64,000 nt of DNA, from assembly GCF_900100735.1 (NCBI RefSeq), contig NZ_FNCJ01000005.1, positions 62,001 through 126,000 of the forward strand, given 5' to 3'. Numbering within the stretch: position 1 is the stretch's first letter; each line of letters starts with the position of its first letter. Of this stretch, positions 16,104 to 27,863 are shown in pieces. Position numbers and translations under genes: made by a program. The stretch comes from Paraburkholderia phenazinium. Lineage in GTDB: Bacteria > Pseudomonadota > Gammaproteobacteria > Burkholderiales > Burkholderiaceae. The notes beneath the pieces were generated by a model. The model saw only the letters and a program-made list of their open reading frames with translations. It ran no database searches and was not told the DNA's origin.

Positions 16104-18662
16104 ATGAGCCCATCCCAAGGCCATATTGTTTTGCTCGCGCCCATGACCGGTCCGGTCGTGCTGCTCGCGAACGTGCCCGACCCTGTGTTTTCGGGCGGCA
16201 TGTTCGGCGACGGGATTGGCGTGGATCCGCTGGTGGGCCAGCTCGTCGCGCCGTGCGACGGGGTGGTCACCCATCTCGCGCGCACCGGTCATGCGTTGAC
16301 CCTTGCCACGGCCGACGGTGCGGAGATTCTGCTGCATATCGGTATCGACACGGTCGAGTTGAACGGTCGTGGCTTTACGCCGAAGGTCGTGCAGGGCGCC
16401 CAGGTGCATACGGGCGATCTGCTGATCGAGTTCGATCAGGACCTGGTGGCTTGCAATGCGCCGAGCCTCGTTTCGGTGATAGCGATTGCCAACTCGGATG
16501 CCTTCGAGATTGTCGAGCGCGCCGAGGGCGGCATGCTGAAGGCTGGCGAGACCCCGCTGCTGTTGCTGCGGCCGCGCGCCGGGGCGGCGGCGGAAGCGTC
16601 GCGCCACGCCACCAACGTGACGGAAGAAGCGCGCCAGACTGTGACGCTGGCTCATGCGGGCGGCTTGCATGCGCGGCCGGCGGCACGCGCCCGCGAAGCG
16701 GCGCGCGGTCTCGATGCACGTGTCGAAGTGCGTTACGAAGGACGCAAGGCGCCGATCGAAAGCGTTGTCGGTTTGCTCGGCCTCGGTGCGGGTGAGGGCG
16801 CGACGGTCGAAATTCTGGGCGTCGGTCCGCAAGCTGCGGCTGCTGTGGAAGCGGTCGCGCATGAACTGCTGCGCGAAGCGCATGGCGAAGTCGAAGAAAA
16901 GCCGGCCCGCCAAAGCTCGCCGGCGCCGCAAACGGTGACGCTGGCGAGCGGTGCGCCGCTGGCGCCGAACACGCTTGCTGGCGTGTGCGCGGCGCCTGGC
17001 GTCGCGGTCGGCAAGCTGGTGCGCTGGGACGACGCGGATCTCGATCCGCCCGAAACCGCGAGCGGCACCTCGGCGGCGGAAAGCCGCCTGCTCGACAAGG
17101 CGCTCGCTACAGTCGACGCCGAACTGAACACGACGGTACGCGACGCTTCGCAACGCGGCGCCCATGGCGAGGCGGGGATTTTCGCGGTGCACCGCGTATT
17201 GCTCGAAGATCCGACGCTGCTCGACGCGGCACGTGACCTGATCAGCCTCGGCAAGAGCGCCGGTTTCGCGTGGCGCGAGGCGATCCGCGCACAGATCGCA
17301 GTCCTGACGAAAATCGACGACGCGCTGCTCGCCGAAAGGGCCGCGGATCTGCGCGATCTCGAAAAGCGCGTGCTGCGCGCGCTCGGCTATTCGAACAATG
17401 CGGCGCGTACGCTGCCGGATGAAGCGGTGCTGGTTGCGGACGAATTCACGCCGTCCGATCTGTCGACGCTCGACCGCACACGCGTCACTGCACTCTTGAT
17501 GGCACGTGGCGGCGCTACTTCGCACGCTGCGATTCTGGCACGTCAAGGTGGCATTCCGGCGCTGGTGGCCGTGGGGGATGCGCTGCATGCGATTCCCGAA
17601 GGCACCCAGGTCGTGGTCGATGCAACGGCGGGACGGATCGAATTCGCCCCGACCGCGCTCGACGTCGAACGTGCCCGCACCGAACGCAGCCGCCTCGCCG
17701 GCGTGCGCGAAGCGAACCGCCGCACCTCGCAACAGGCCGCGTCGACCGCAGACGGCCGCGCCATCGAAGTGGCTGCCAATATCGCCACGCTTGACGACGC
17801 AAAGACAGCCGTCGAGAACGGCGCCGATGCAGTCGGCCTGCTGCGCACCGAACTGCTGTTTATCCACCGTGCGTCGGCGCCGACCATCGACGAGCATCGG
17901 CAAAGCTATCAGTCGATCGTGGACGCATTGAGCGGCCGCACCGCGATTATCCGCACGCTCGATGTCGGCGCGGACAAGGAAGTCGACTATCTGACGCTAC
18001 CGCCCGAACCGAACCCGGCGCTAGGCCTGCGTGGCATCCGCCTCGCACAGGTGCGCCCGGACCTGCTCGACGACCAGTTGCGCGGCTTGCTGGCGGTGCA
18101 GCCGCTTGGCGCCGTGCGCATCCTGTTGCCGATGGTGACCGACGCCGGCGAACTGATCCGCCTGCGCAAGCGCATCGACGAATTCGCTCGCGAGCAAGGC
18201 CGCACCGACCCGATCGAAGTGGGCGTGATGATCGAAGTGCCGTCGGCCGCGCTGCTGGCCGATCAACTGTCGCAGCACGCGGACTTTCTGTCGATCGGCA
18301 CCAACGATCTGACCCAATACACGCTGGCGATGGACCGCTGCCAGGCGGACCTCGCCGCACAGGCCGACGGTCTCCATCCGGCAGTGCTGCGGTTGATCGC
18401 AGCGACCGTGCAGGGCGCCAACAAGCATGGCAAATGGGTCGGCGTGTGCGGCGCACTGGCGGGCGATCCGCTGGCCGTGCCGCTGCTCGTCGGCCTGGGT
18501 GTGACCGAGCTGTCGGTGGATCCGGTGTCGGTGCCGGGCATCAAGGCGCGTGTACGCAACCTCAATTATCAGCTGTGCCAGCAACGTGCCCAGGATGTCC
18601 TGGCGCTCGAATCTGCACAGGCGGTAAGAGCAGTGAGCCGCGAAACCTGGCCGCTGGACTGA
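16104..18662 (+). CDS. Fused PTS phosphotransferase EIIA(Glc)-HPr-EI
   Basis: A multidomain phosphorelay protein of 852 residues that passes phosphate from PEP to the sugar permease. Residues 1-150 are EIIA(Glc/Crr type) with active His78 in ILLHIGID. Residues about 175-260 are HPr, with His189 in GGLHARPAA and Ser220 in ESVVGL. Residues about 285-845 are enzyme I, with His474 in GGATSHAA and the PEP-binding FLSIGTNDLTQY. The ATG at 16104 has GAGGAG upstream; an in-frame ATG at 16077 is possible. It feeds NagE, the next gene. Confidence 0.95.
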   Translation: MSPSQGHIVLLAPMTGPVVLLANVPDPVFSGGMFGDGIGVDPLVGQLVAPCDGVVTHLARTGHALTLATADGAEILLHIGIDTVELNGRGFTPKVVQGAQVHTGDLLIEFDQDLVACNAPSLVSVIAIANSDAFEIVERAEGGMLKAGETPLLLLRPRAGAAAEASRHATNVTEEARQTVTLAHAGGLHARPAARAREAARGLDARVEVRYEGRKAPIESVVGLLGLGAGEGATVEILGVGPQAAAAVEAVAHELLREAHGEVEEKPARQSSPAPQTVTLASGAPLAPNTLAGVCAAPGVAVGKLVRWDDADLDPPETASGTSAAESRLLDKALATVDAELNTTVRDASQRGAHGEAGIFAVHRVLLEDPTLLDAARDLISLGKSAGFAWREAIRAQIAVLTKIDDALLAERAADLRDLEKRVLRALGYSNNAARTLPDEAVLVADEFTPSDLSTLDRTRVTALLMARGGATSHAAILARQGGIPALVAVGDALHAIPEGTQVVVDATAGRIEFAPTALDVERARTERSRLAGVREANRRTSQQAASTADGRAIEVAANIATLDDAKTAVENGADAVGLLRTELLFIHRASAPTIDEHRQSYQSIVDALSGRTAIIRTLDVGADKEVDYLTLPPEPNPALGLRGIRLAQVRPDLLDDQLRGLLAVQPLGAVRILLPMVTDAGELIRLRKRIDEFAREQGRTDPIEVGVMIEVPSAALLADQLSQHADFLSIGTNDLTQYTLAMDRCQADLAAQADGLHPAVLRLIAATVQGANKHGKWVGVCGALAGDPLAVPLLVGLGVTELSVDPVSVPGIKARVRNLNYQLCQQRAQDVLALESAQAVRAVSRETWPLD

Positions 18663-18746
18663 ACCTCAAACAGTCCACGACGGAATTTCGCTCAACAACC
18701 ACGTAAAGCAACGACTCGACGAAGAGACAAAGGATTGGAGGTGTAA

Positions 18747-20516
18747 ATGGATGGGAATCCGTTTCTGAAGGTGCAGCGACTCGGCCGCGCGCTGATGCTG
18801 CCCATTGCGGTGCTACCGGTCGCAGGGCTTTTGCTGCGACTCGGCCAGCCCGATGTGTTCAACATCAAGATGATCGCCGATGCCGGCGGCGCGATTTTCG
18901 ACAACCTGCCGCTCCTGTTCGCAATCGGCATTGCGGTCGGCTTCGCGAAGGACAACAACGGCGTGGCGGCGCTCGCGGGCGCGATCGGTTATCTGGTCGA
19001 AATCGCGGTGATGAAGGACATCAACGACAAGCTCAACATGGGCGTGTTGTCGGGGATCGTGGCCGGTCTGGTGGCCGGGGCGCTGTACAACAAGTACAAG
19101 GACATCAAGCTGCCCGAGTACCTCGCGTTCTTCGGAGGGAAACGCTTCGTGCCGATTGTCACGGGGGTCACCTGTCTGGTGATAGGCATTGTGCTCGGCT
19201 ATGTCTGGCAGCCTGTGCAGTCCGCGATCGACTTCGCCGGCCACTGGCTGACCACCGCGGGCGCGATCGGTGCATTCGTGTTCGGTGTGCTGAACCGCTT
19301 GCTGCTGGTGACGGGTTTGCATCACATCCTGAACTCGCTGACGTGGTTCGTGTTCGGCAGCTTCACGCCGCCGGGCGGCGGTGCTGCGGTAACGGGCGAC
19401 CTGCATCGCTTCTTCGCGGGCGACCCGACTGCGGGCACCTTCATGACGGGTTTCTTCCCGGTCATGATGTTCGGTCTGCCGGCCGCGTGTCTGGCGATGT
19501 TCCATGAGGCACCGAAGGAGCGCCGTGCGATGGTCGGCGGCCTGCTGTTCTCGATGGCGCTCACCTCGTTCCTGACGGGCGTGACCGAGCCGATCGAGTT
19601 TAGCTTCATGTTCCTCGCACCGGTGCTGTATGCGATCCACGCGGTACTGACCGGGCTGTCGCTTGCGATCTGTTCGGCGCTGGGGATTCACCTCGGCTTC
19701 ACGTTCTCCGCAGGCGCGATCGACTATGTGCTGAACTATGGCTTGTCGACCAAGGGCTGGTGGGCATTGCCGCTCGGCGCGATCTACGCGGTGGTGTACT
19801 ACGGCCTGTTCCGCTTCTTCATCCGCAAGTTCAACATGGCGACGCCGGGCCGCGAACCCGCTGCCGCTGAAGAACAAGTGGAGTCGTTCGAGAAGGGTGG
19901 CTTCGTAGCGCCGGCTGCAGCAGCAGCCGTGCCGCGTGCAGAGCGCTACATCGCAGCACTGGGTGGCGCAGCCAATCTGTCGATCGTGGATGCCTGTACG
20001 ACGCGTCTGCGTCTGTCGGTGGTGGATCCGAACAAGGTCTCGGAAACGGATCTCAAAACGATCGGCGCGCGTGGCGTGTTGAAGCGCGGCGCGACCAGCG
20101 TGCAGGTGATCATCGGACCGGAAGCGGACATCATCGCCGATGAAATCCGTACGGTGATTGCACAAGGCGGTGGTGCCGCAGCGAAGCCGGCAGCGGCGGC
20201 AGCGCCGGCGGCGGCTGCTCCGGCTGCAGCGCAGGGTGGTCCGCTCGATCCCGATCCGGCACGCTGGCTGGCCGTGTTCGGCGGTGCGACCAACATCGTC
20301 GCGCTGGATGCGATTGCATCGACGCGTCTGCGTGTCGTGGTGAGCGATCCGACTGCTGTGGATCGTCAACGCCTCGCTGCACTCGACGTTGCGTGGATCT
20401 CGCCCGATACGTTCCATATCGTCGTCGGCGATGCGGCTGCGCGTTACGCTCAGGTGCTGGCGGCGCGTCTGCCGGCGGCGGGCGCAACGGGTGGAACCAC
20501 GCCTCAACCGGCGTGA
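18747..20516 (+). CDS. nagE: PTS N-acetylglucosamine permease EIICB with a second, cysteine-less EIIB-like domain
   Basis: Membrane permease of 589 residues that imports and phosphorylates GlcNAc. EIIC occupies about 1-370 (LGRALMLPIAVLPVAGLLLR, LLVTGLHHILNS, GVTEPIEFSFMF). A canonical EIIB at about 398-475 has the phosphorylated Cys417 in DACTTRLRL. After an Ala/Pro linker, a second EIIB-like domain (about 505-580) reads DAIASTRLRV, with no cysteine at the equivalent place. It ends the nag operon; EIIA is supplied by the fused protein upstream. Confidence 0.94.
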   Translation: MDGNPFLKVQRLGRALMLPIAVLPVAGLLLRLGQPDVFNIKMIADAGGAIFDNLPLLFAIGIAVGFAKDNNGVAALAGAIGYLVEIAVMKDINDKLNMGVLSGIVAGLVAGALYNKYKDIKLPEYLAFFGGKRFVPIVTGVTCLVIGIVLGYVWQPVQSAIDFAGHWLTTAGAIGAFVFGVLNRLLLVTGLHHILNSLTWFVFGSFTPPGGGAAVTGDLHRFFAGDPTAGTFMTGFFPVMMFGLPAACLAMFHEAPKERRAMVGGLLFSMALTSFLTGVTEPIEFSFMFLAPVLYAIHAVLTGLSLAICSALGIHLGFTFSAGAIDYVLNYGLSTKGWWALPLGAIYAVVYYGLFRFFIRKFNMATPGREPAAAEEQVESFEKGGFVAPAAAAAVPRAERYIAALGGAANLSIVDACTTRLRLSVVDPNKVSETDLKTIGARGVLKRGATSVQVIIGPEADIIADEIRTVIAQGGGAAAKPAAAAAPAAAAPAAAQGGPLDPDPARWLAVFGGATNIVALDAIASTRLRVVVSDPTAVDRQRLAALDVAWISPDTFHIVVGDAAARYAQVLAARLPAAGATGGTTPQPA

Positions 20517-20581
20517 CGCTGATGGCACGGAAGCGGTTTCGACCGTCTCCGTGTCGCAGTGAGTGAAGATGGAGAAAGAAG

Positions 20582-20607
20582 AGCGGCGCCTTTGGGGCGC
20601 CGCTTTT
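20582..20607 (+). terminator. Intrinsic terminator of the nag operon
   Basis: AGCGGCGCC (20582-20590) pairs with GGCGCCGCT (20596-20604), followed by a short T run. It lies between nagE and the leftward cytochrome bd operon. Confidence 0.85.
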
Positions 20608-20657
20608 CGTTTACAGCGCGATGCGCGTGCGGCTTACCCGGCCGCTCTCACGCCCGG

Positions 20658-20777
20658 TCAATCCGTCTTGCGCGTCACCGGTACTTGTACAGGCTGCCGT
20701 GATTCAAGCCACAACGCGTTGACGATGCCGAACGACAGTGCCACGCCAATTCCGAGAATCCAGGTGAAATACCACAT
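20658..20777 (-). CDS. cydX: Cytochrome bd oxidase small subunit CydX (39 aa)
   Basis: A 39-residue protein beginning MWYFTWILGIGVALSFGIVN, followed by ALWLESRQPVQ: one membrane helix and a short polar tail, the standard CydX/YbgT form. CydX stabilises the haems of the CydAB complex. The ATG at 20777 follows GGAGCACTTG as ribosome binding site. It lies 57 bases after cydB on the same strand, as in most cydABX operons. It is short and easily missed. Confidence 0.92.
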   Translation of the reverse strand: MWYFTWILGIGVALSFGIVNALWLESRQPVQVPVTRKTD

Positions 20778-20834
20778 CAAGTGCTCCTATGAGTCCAGTT
20801 CCAGATACGTCCGCGCCGCGACGCGCGAGACGCC

Positions 20835-21971
20835 TCAATACATCGTGTGCCGGTTCTCTTCGAGCGCGGCAGCCGTGACCTTGCCGCGCATCACGCGGTA
20901 CACCCAGCTCGTATAGAGCAGAACGATCGGCAGGAAGATGATCACGGCGATCAGCATGATCTGCAGCGTCATCTGGCTCGAGGTCGCATCCCACACCGTG
21001 AGGCTGCTGCGTCCGTCGAGCGAGGACGGCATGATGAACGGGAACATGGAAAAGCCCGCCGTCAGAATCACGCCGACGATCATCAGCCCGCTACAGATGA
21101 AGGCGCTCTTCTCGAAGCGCGAGTTCGCAATCAGCAAGGTCAGCACGCCGCCCACCACGCCGATCACCGGCGCCGCGACCATCCACGGATACGTGGAGTA
21201 GTTGGTAAGCCACAAGCCGGGTGCGCCGATCACACTCTTCAAGAGCGGGTTGGCGACCGAATCGAGCGGCGCCGCATCGACAATCTGGTAGCCACCGATC
21301 ATGGTGGCGATAAACACCCCGGCGATCAGGAACAGCGCCACGCCGGCCAGGGATGCGATGCGCAGCGCCACCGACGCACGCCGCGCGATCACGCCATCGG
21401 TCTTCATCTTCACGAAAGCGGCACCATGCGCGGCCAGCATCGATACGCTGACGAGCCCGCACAACACGGCAAACGGATTGAGCAGCGCGAAGAAACTGCC
21501 GTGATAGGTGACGCGCAGGTCGGTATCGAACGAGAACGGCACGCCTTGCAGCAGGTTGCCGAAGGCGACGCCGATCACCAGCGCCGGCACGAAGCCGCCG
21601 ATGAACAGCGCCCAGTCCCACGCGCTGCGCCAGCGCGGATCCTCGCGCTTGCTGCGGTAGTCGAAGCCCACTGGCCGGAAGAACAGCGAGAACAGCACCA
21701 GCAGCATCGCGAAGTAGAAGCCCGAAAACGACGCCGCGTAGACCAGCGGCCAGGCCGCGAACATCGCGCCGCCGGCGGTGATGAACCAGACCTGGTTGCC
21801 TTCCCACGTCGCGCCGACCGTGTTCACGACAATGCGCCGTTCGGAATCGGTTCTGGCAATGAACGGCAGCAGAATGGCCGTGCCCATGTCGAAGCCGTCG
21901 GTGAGGGCGAAGCCGATCAGCAGCACGCCGATCAGGACCCACCAGATCACTTTGAGGGTTGCGTAATCCAT
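20835..21971 (-). CDS. cydB: Cytochrome d ubiquinol oxidase subunit II
   Basis: Membrane subunit of the bd quinol oxidase, used at low oxygen. It has 378 residues with about nine helices. Family segments are [37 protein letters not shown] and [14 protein letters not shown] near the C-terminus. It follows cydA with a 43-base gap. Confidence 0.97.
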   Translation of the reverse strand: MDYATLKVIWWVLIGVLLIGFALTDGFDMGTAILLPFIARTDSERRIVVNTVGATWEGNQVWFITAGGAMFAAWPLVYAASFSGFYFAMLLVLFSLFFRPVGFDYRSKREDPRWRSAWDWALFIGGFVPALVIGVAFGNLLQGVPFSFDTDLRVTYHGSFFALLNPFAVLCGLVSVSMLAAHGAAFVKMKTDGVIARRASVALRIASLAGVALFLIAGVFIATMIGGYQIVDAAPLDSVANPLLKSVIGAPGLWLTNYSTYPWMVAAPVIGVVGGVLTLLIANSRFEKSAFICSGLMIVGVILTAGFSMFPFIMPSSLDGRSSLTVWDATSSQMTLQIMLIAVIIFLPIVLLYTSWVYRVMRGKVTAAALEENRHTMY

Positions 21972-22014
21972 GATGATTTTTCCCTTAATACAGCTTGTGC
22001 AGTCCGGTGGCGAA

Positions 22015-23613
22015 TCATGCGGTCGTGGTGCTCAGCGGCTTGGAAGGCTGGCCGGGCGGCGGCGATTCGTGGTGGTACCGTCCCGTATGCAGTGACGACG
22101 GGCCGAGCCGCGCGTACTTGAACATCAGTGTGATTTCGATCACGAAGAGCGCCGTGTAGAACACCACGAAGCCGCCGATACTCAGATACAGGTCGGTGGC
22201 GGTCAGGCTCGAAGCCGAGAGCGCCGTGGGCAGGATGCCGGCAATGGTCCACGGTTGACGGCCCAGTTCAGCCACCACCCAGCCGAATTCGGCCGCGAGC
22301 CACGGCAACGGTATGGCCCACACCGCCCAGCGCAGGAACCAGCGGCGCTTGTCGAGCAGCAGCGAGCGTTGCGCGCAGAACCAGAACGCCAGCACAAAGG
22401 TCGCGAGGAACAGGATCCCGAGGCCCACCATCAAGCGGAACGAGAAGAACACCGGCAACACCGGAGGAATGGTTTTCTTGGCCGCCTGGGCGATCTGATC
22501 CGGCGTGGCATCGGTGACGTTGGCCGTGAACTGCTTGAGCATCAGGGCATAGCCGAGATTCTCACGGTGCAGTGCGAAGGTCGTTTTGGCGTCGTCGCTG
22601 GCATTGCCCTGCTTGAGTTGCTGCAGCGCGCTGTACGCGAGCATGCCGTCCTTGATGCGCAGTTCGTTCTGCGCGATCAGGTCCTTCAGGCCCAGCACCG
22701 GCTCATCGATCGAACGCGTTGCGATGATACCGAGCGCGTAGGGAATCCGGATCGCGTAGTCGGTGCGTTCTTCCTTCTGGTTCGGGATGCCGAAGATCGT
22801 GAACGGTGCGGGCGCCGGGGCCGTTTCCCATTCCGACTCAATCGCGGCGAGCTTGACCTGCTGGACTTCGCCGGTGCGGTAGCCGGACTCGTCGCCGAGC
22901 ACGATCACGCAGATCGTCGACGCAAGGCCGAAGCCCGCGGCAATCGCAAACGAACGCAGTGCGAACTCGGTGTCGCGGCGCTTGAGCAGATACCACGACG
23001 AGATGCCGAGTACGAACATCGACGCCGTCACATAACCGGCCGACACCGTATGCACGAACTTCACCTGGGCAACCGGGTTGAACAGCACCGCGAAGATGCT
23101 CGACAGTTCCATCCGCATGGTTTCGTAGTTGAACTCGGCGCCGACCGGATTGTTCATCCAGCCGTTGGCCACCAGAATCCACAAGGCGGACAGGTTCGAG
23201 CCCAGCGCAACGAGGAAGGTGACGATCAGATGCTGTACCCGCGACAGGCGGTTCCAGCCGAAGAAGAACAGGCCGACGAAGGTCGATTCGAGGAAGAACG
23301 CCATCAGCCCTTCGACGGCGAGCGGCACGCCGAAGATGTCGCCGACGTAATGCGAGTAGTACGACCAGTTGGTGCCGAACTGAAACTCCAGCGTGAGGCC
23401 GGTTGTCACGCCCATGGCGAAGTTGATACCGAACAGCTTGCCCCAGAACTGCGTCATGTCCTTATAGATCTGCTTGCCGGTCATCACATAGACGGCTTCC
23501 ATGATGACGAGCAGCCAGGACAGGCCGAGCGTAAGGGGGACGAACAGAAAGTGATAAAGCGCCGTCACGGCAAACTGGAGGCGCGAGAGGTCGACGACTT
23601 CGCTAACGGGCAT
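22015..23613 (-). CDS. cydA: Cytochrome d ubiquinol oxidase subunit I
   Basis: Catalytic subunit that oxidises ubiquinol and carries haems b558, b595 and d. The protein is 532 residues from the ATG at 23613. It shows [21 protein letters not shown] with the N-terminal haem histidine, a long Q-loop (about 245-385, the long-loop class as in E. coli) and [13 protein letters not shown] near the C-terminus. The ATG is chosen over a GTG at 23622 because AAGGTGATC, a strong ribosome binding site, spans that GTG. It overlaps the end of cydP by 11 bases. Confidence 0.97.
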   Translation of the reverse strand: MPVSEVVDLSRLQFAVTALYHFLFVPLTLGLSWLLVIMEAVYVMTGKQIYKDMTQFWGKLFGINFAMGVTTGLTLEFQFGTNWSYYSHYVGDIFGVPLAVEGLMAFFLESTFVGLFFFGWNRLSRVQHLIVTFLVALGSNLSALWILVANGWMNNPVGAEFNYETMRMELSSIFAVLFNPVAQVKFVHTVSAGYVTASMFVLGISSWYLLKRRDTEFALRSFAIAAGFGLASTICVIVLGDESGYRTGEVQQVKLAAIESEWETAPAPAPFTIFGIPNQKEERTDYAIRIPYALGIIATRSIDEPVLGLKDLIAQNELRIKDGMLAYSALQQLKQGNASDDAKTTFALHRENLGYALMLKQFTANVTDATPDQIAQAAKKTIPPVLPVFFSFRLMVGLGILFLATFVLAFWFCAQRSLLLDKRRWFLRWAVWAIPLPWLAAEFGWVVAELGRQPWTIAGILPTALSASSLTATDLYLSIGGFVVFYTALFVIEITLMFKYARLGPSSLHTGRYHHESPPPGQPSKPLSTTTA

Positions 23614-23863
23614 GTTGATCACCTTGAGACGGATGTGAGGCAGGCACCGAGAGCAGTGCTTGTGCGACGAGTGCAGGCGGCATGTTCATGTTCTCCGCCG
23701 CTGGATGATTGAAGAAAGCGTACTTAATGACCATCAGTAGTGCGAATTTTGCAATAAGCACGATGGCGATATCTCGCGCGAAAGTGGGGCCGCGTAGCCA
23801 GCCGGCGAATCGCGCGCGCAGTGCGGGGCGGGGCGGATTCCTGTCGTGTAGCGTTATGGTCAT
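23603..23863 (-). CDS. cydP: Cytochrome oxidase putative small subunit CydP
   Basis: An 86-residue protein with a basic N-terminus, one membrane helix (about 29-47: DIAIVLIAKFALLMVIKYAFF) and a Pro/Ala-rich tail. Proteins of this form precede cydA in betaproteobacteria and are annotated CydP; a subunit or assembly role is proposed from location. The ATG at 23863 starts MTITLHDRNPP; an upstream in-frame start gives an unlikely leader. Its stop overlaps the cydA start, so translation is probably coupled. Confidence 0.82.
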   Translation of the reverse strand: MTITLHDRNPPRPALRARFAGWLRGPTFARDIAIVLIAKFALLMVIKYAFFNHPAAENMNMPPALVAQALLSVPASHPSQGDQHAR

Positions 23864-24017
23864 GATCGGTCGATAGACGACTTCACACCGGTTTACCCGG
23901 TCGGAGTCAAGCCGCGCGGGCGGCATGACGAGTGCATAACGATATTAAGATAGGGGGCTGGCAGCGCGGAAGTTCGCGACTGTGGCATTGGGTCGCGTAA
24001 GCATGCCGTCCACCTAA

Positions 24018-24046
24018 CTAATACAAGCAAGCTTGCGTTACGTCAA
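24018..24046 (-). promoter_or_regulatory. Sigma-70 promoter of the cydPABX operon with weak FNR-like symmetry
   Basis: On the minus strand TTGACG (24046-24041) and TATTAG (24023-24018) are separated by 17 bases. The -35 lies in TTGAC-GTAA-CGCAA (24046-24033), a degenerate match to the FNR/ANR box TTGAT-N4-ATCAA. Promoter spacing is good; oxygen-responsive control is only suggested. The leader to cydP would be about 150 bases. Confidence 0.6.
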
Positions 24047-24078
24047 GGAAATGGGGTGGGGTTTGCGGGAACGGGAAT

Positions 24079-24111
24079 GAAAAAGCCCTGCCGTCTTACG
24101 AGGGCAGGGCT
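24079..24111 (-). terminator. Intrinsic terminator of rpoH
   Basis: AGCCCTGCC (24084-24092) pairs with GGCAGGGCT (24103-24111), and on the minus strand the stem is followed by TTTTT. It lies 43 bases past the rpoH stop. Confidence 0.9.
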
Positions 24112-24153
24112 GATGTCTGACAGGGATGTAAGGGGTCCTGGAGGACCCTTGTG

Positions 24154-25089
<936 letters not shown>

Positions 25090-25150
25090 GTATAAAACTC
25101 CTTTGGGATGAGCTAAAAGCTCAAGTCAAGCTTCGACTCCAGCGTGGATG

Positions 25151-25177
25151 TTAGCACTCTGAATTACCGAGTGCTAA
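25151..25177. promoter_or_regulatory. CIRCE operator (HrcA binding site) upstream of rpoH
   Basis: TTAGCACTC (25151-25159), nine bases, then GAGTGCTAA (25169-25177): an exact match to the CIRCE consensus, TTAGCACTC-N9-GAGTGCTAA, which is bound by the repressor HrcA. It lies between the rpoH start and its probable promoter. The hrcA gene is not in the window. Confidence 0.95.
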
Positions 25178-25445
25178 TACTTAGAGCGCGTGGGGGTATC
25201 CTGGTTCCCGCCTGGCTATCGAAATTTGCATTTCAATAGCATCATACGCCCATATGCAGTACCCATGGGATGAGCGTAGGATCTGCGCTAGATGAGCGAT
25301 TGTTTGTGAGGAATCACCAGCTTTATGCGGTTCAGCATAATAATCTGACGAATTCCGGCTTTCTTCTTATGATTCATTGCGCTAGGAGGCAACCCCGGTC
25401 TGACGGGACTCCGGCTTGAACGGCGGTATCAAAGAGCCGAATCCT

Positions 25446-25479
25446 GGTATAAATTTCAGCCAGCTATATTTGCAATATA
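25446..25479 (+). promoter_or_regulatory. Candidate extended -10 and palindromic operator before the NTF2-like gene
   Basis: TGGTATAAAT (25446-25455) looks like an extended -10, which would start transcription near 25461. The palindrome TATATT-tgc-AATATA (25465-25479) follows at once, where a repressor could block early elongation. No clear -35 is seen. Prediction only. Confidence 0.4.
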
Positions 25480-25531
25480 ACTTCTGACGACCGTGGCCGC
25501 TGTCGGCCCGTCGAGCCAAAGGGGCTGAGCA

Positions 25532-25915
25532 ATGGCCGCAAAAGTGATCGAAGCGATTCGTGGACTGGAGCGCGAGCGCTTTCGCGCGATGGTCGACGGC
25601 AACGGGCCGTTGCTCGACTCGCTGCTCTCCGAGAACGTGAGCTATGTCCATACGAATGGCAAGCGCGAAACGAAGCAGCAGTTCATCGACGGGATCACCG
25701 CGGGACGCCGCCGCTACCGGCAGATCGAGATCCAGTCGCAGGAGGTGTTGCCGGTGGGACGCGAGACCTGCGTCGTAACCGGCCGCGCGCTGATCGAGAT
25801 GGAGGCGAACAACGGCGCGTTGTTGTTCCCGATTGCCTACACGGCGATTCATACCCAGCAGGATGGGCAGTGGCGGCTGGTGGCGTGGCAGGCGACGCGT
25901 TGCGCGATCGAGTGA
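25532..25915 (+). CDS. NTF2-like (SnoaL/DUF4440) family protein
   Basis: A 127-residue alpha+beta protein of the NTF2 fold: an N-terminal helix (ERERFRAMVDGNGPLLDSLL), SYVHTNGKRETKQQFIDGI, and the strand pair ending WRLVAWQATR. Members are small hydrolases, isomerases or ligand-binding proteins, so function cannot be assigned. It is monocistronic. Confidence 0.85.
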   Translation: MAAKVIEAIRGLERERFRAMVDGNGPLLDSLLSENVSYVHTNGKRETKQQFIDGITAGRRRYRQIEIQSQEVLPVGRETCVVTGRALIEMEANNGALLFPIAYTAIHTQQDGQWRLVAWQATRCAIE

Positions 25916-26056
25916 GGCCGGTGGGCCTCGCTCGCCGGGCCGCTGTGTAAGTGTGGCCCGGGCGCGGGAGCGGCAGATCGTGCCGCGCCCGCTTACGCTA
26001 TCTCATGCCGCGGCCGCCGCCGCTGTGTTCCATGCCCATTCGCCAATGGCGGCCTG

Positions 26057-27863
<1,807 letters not shown>

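Larger units (their letters stand above)
25090..25531. other. Divergent intergenic region between rpoH and the NTF2-like gene
   Basis: AT-richer than its surroundings. Besides CIRCE it holds three unexplained small palindromes: GAAAT-ttgc-ATTTC (about 25220-25233), TTATGC-ggttca-GCATAA (25323-25340) and TATATT-tgc-AATATA (25465-25479). The last lies near the putative start of transcription of the rightward gene. No RNA gene or small ORF is convincing. Confidence 0.55.

Noticed and set aside
14793..17903. Very long minus-strand open frame (over 1000 codons) opposite the SIS deaminase and PTS fusion genes
   Set aside because: It is Arg/His/Gln-rich with no recognisable domain, and it lies antisense to well-identified genes. 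Long antisense frames are expected in GC-rich DNA.
18813..20528. 571-codon minus-strand frame opposite nagE
   Set aside because: Composition (Arg, His, Gln-rich) is that of a shadow frame; nagE on the plus strand has clear domains.
22255..23712. 485-codon plus-strand frame opposite cydA
   Set aside because: Shadow of cydA; no domain and charged low-complexity content.
24033..24046. True FNR/ANR box before cydP
   Set aside because: TTGAC-GTAA-CGCAA matches only part of the consensus, so I mention it only as a weak possibility within the promoter entry.
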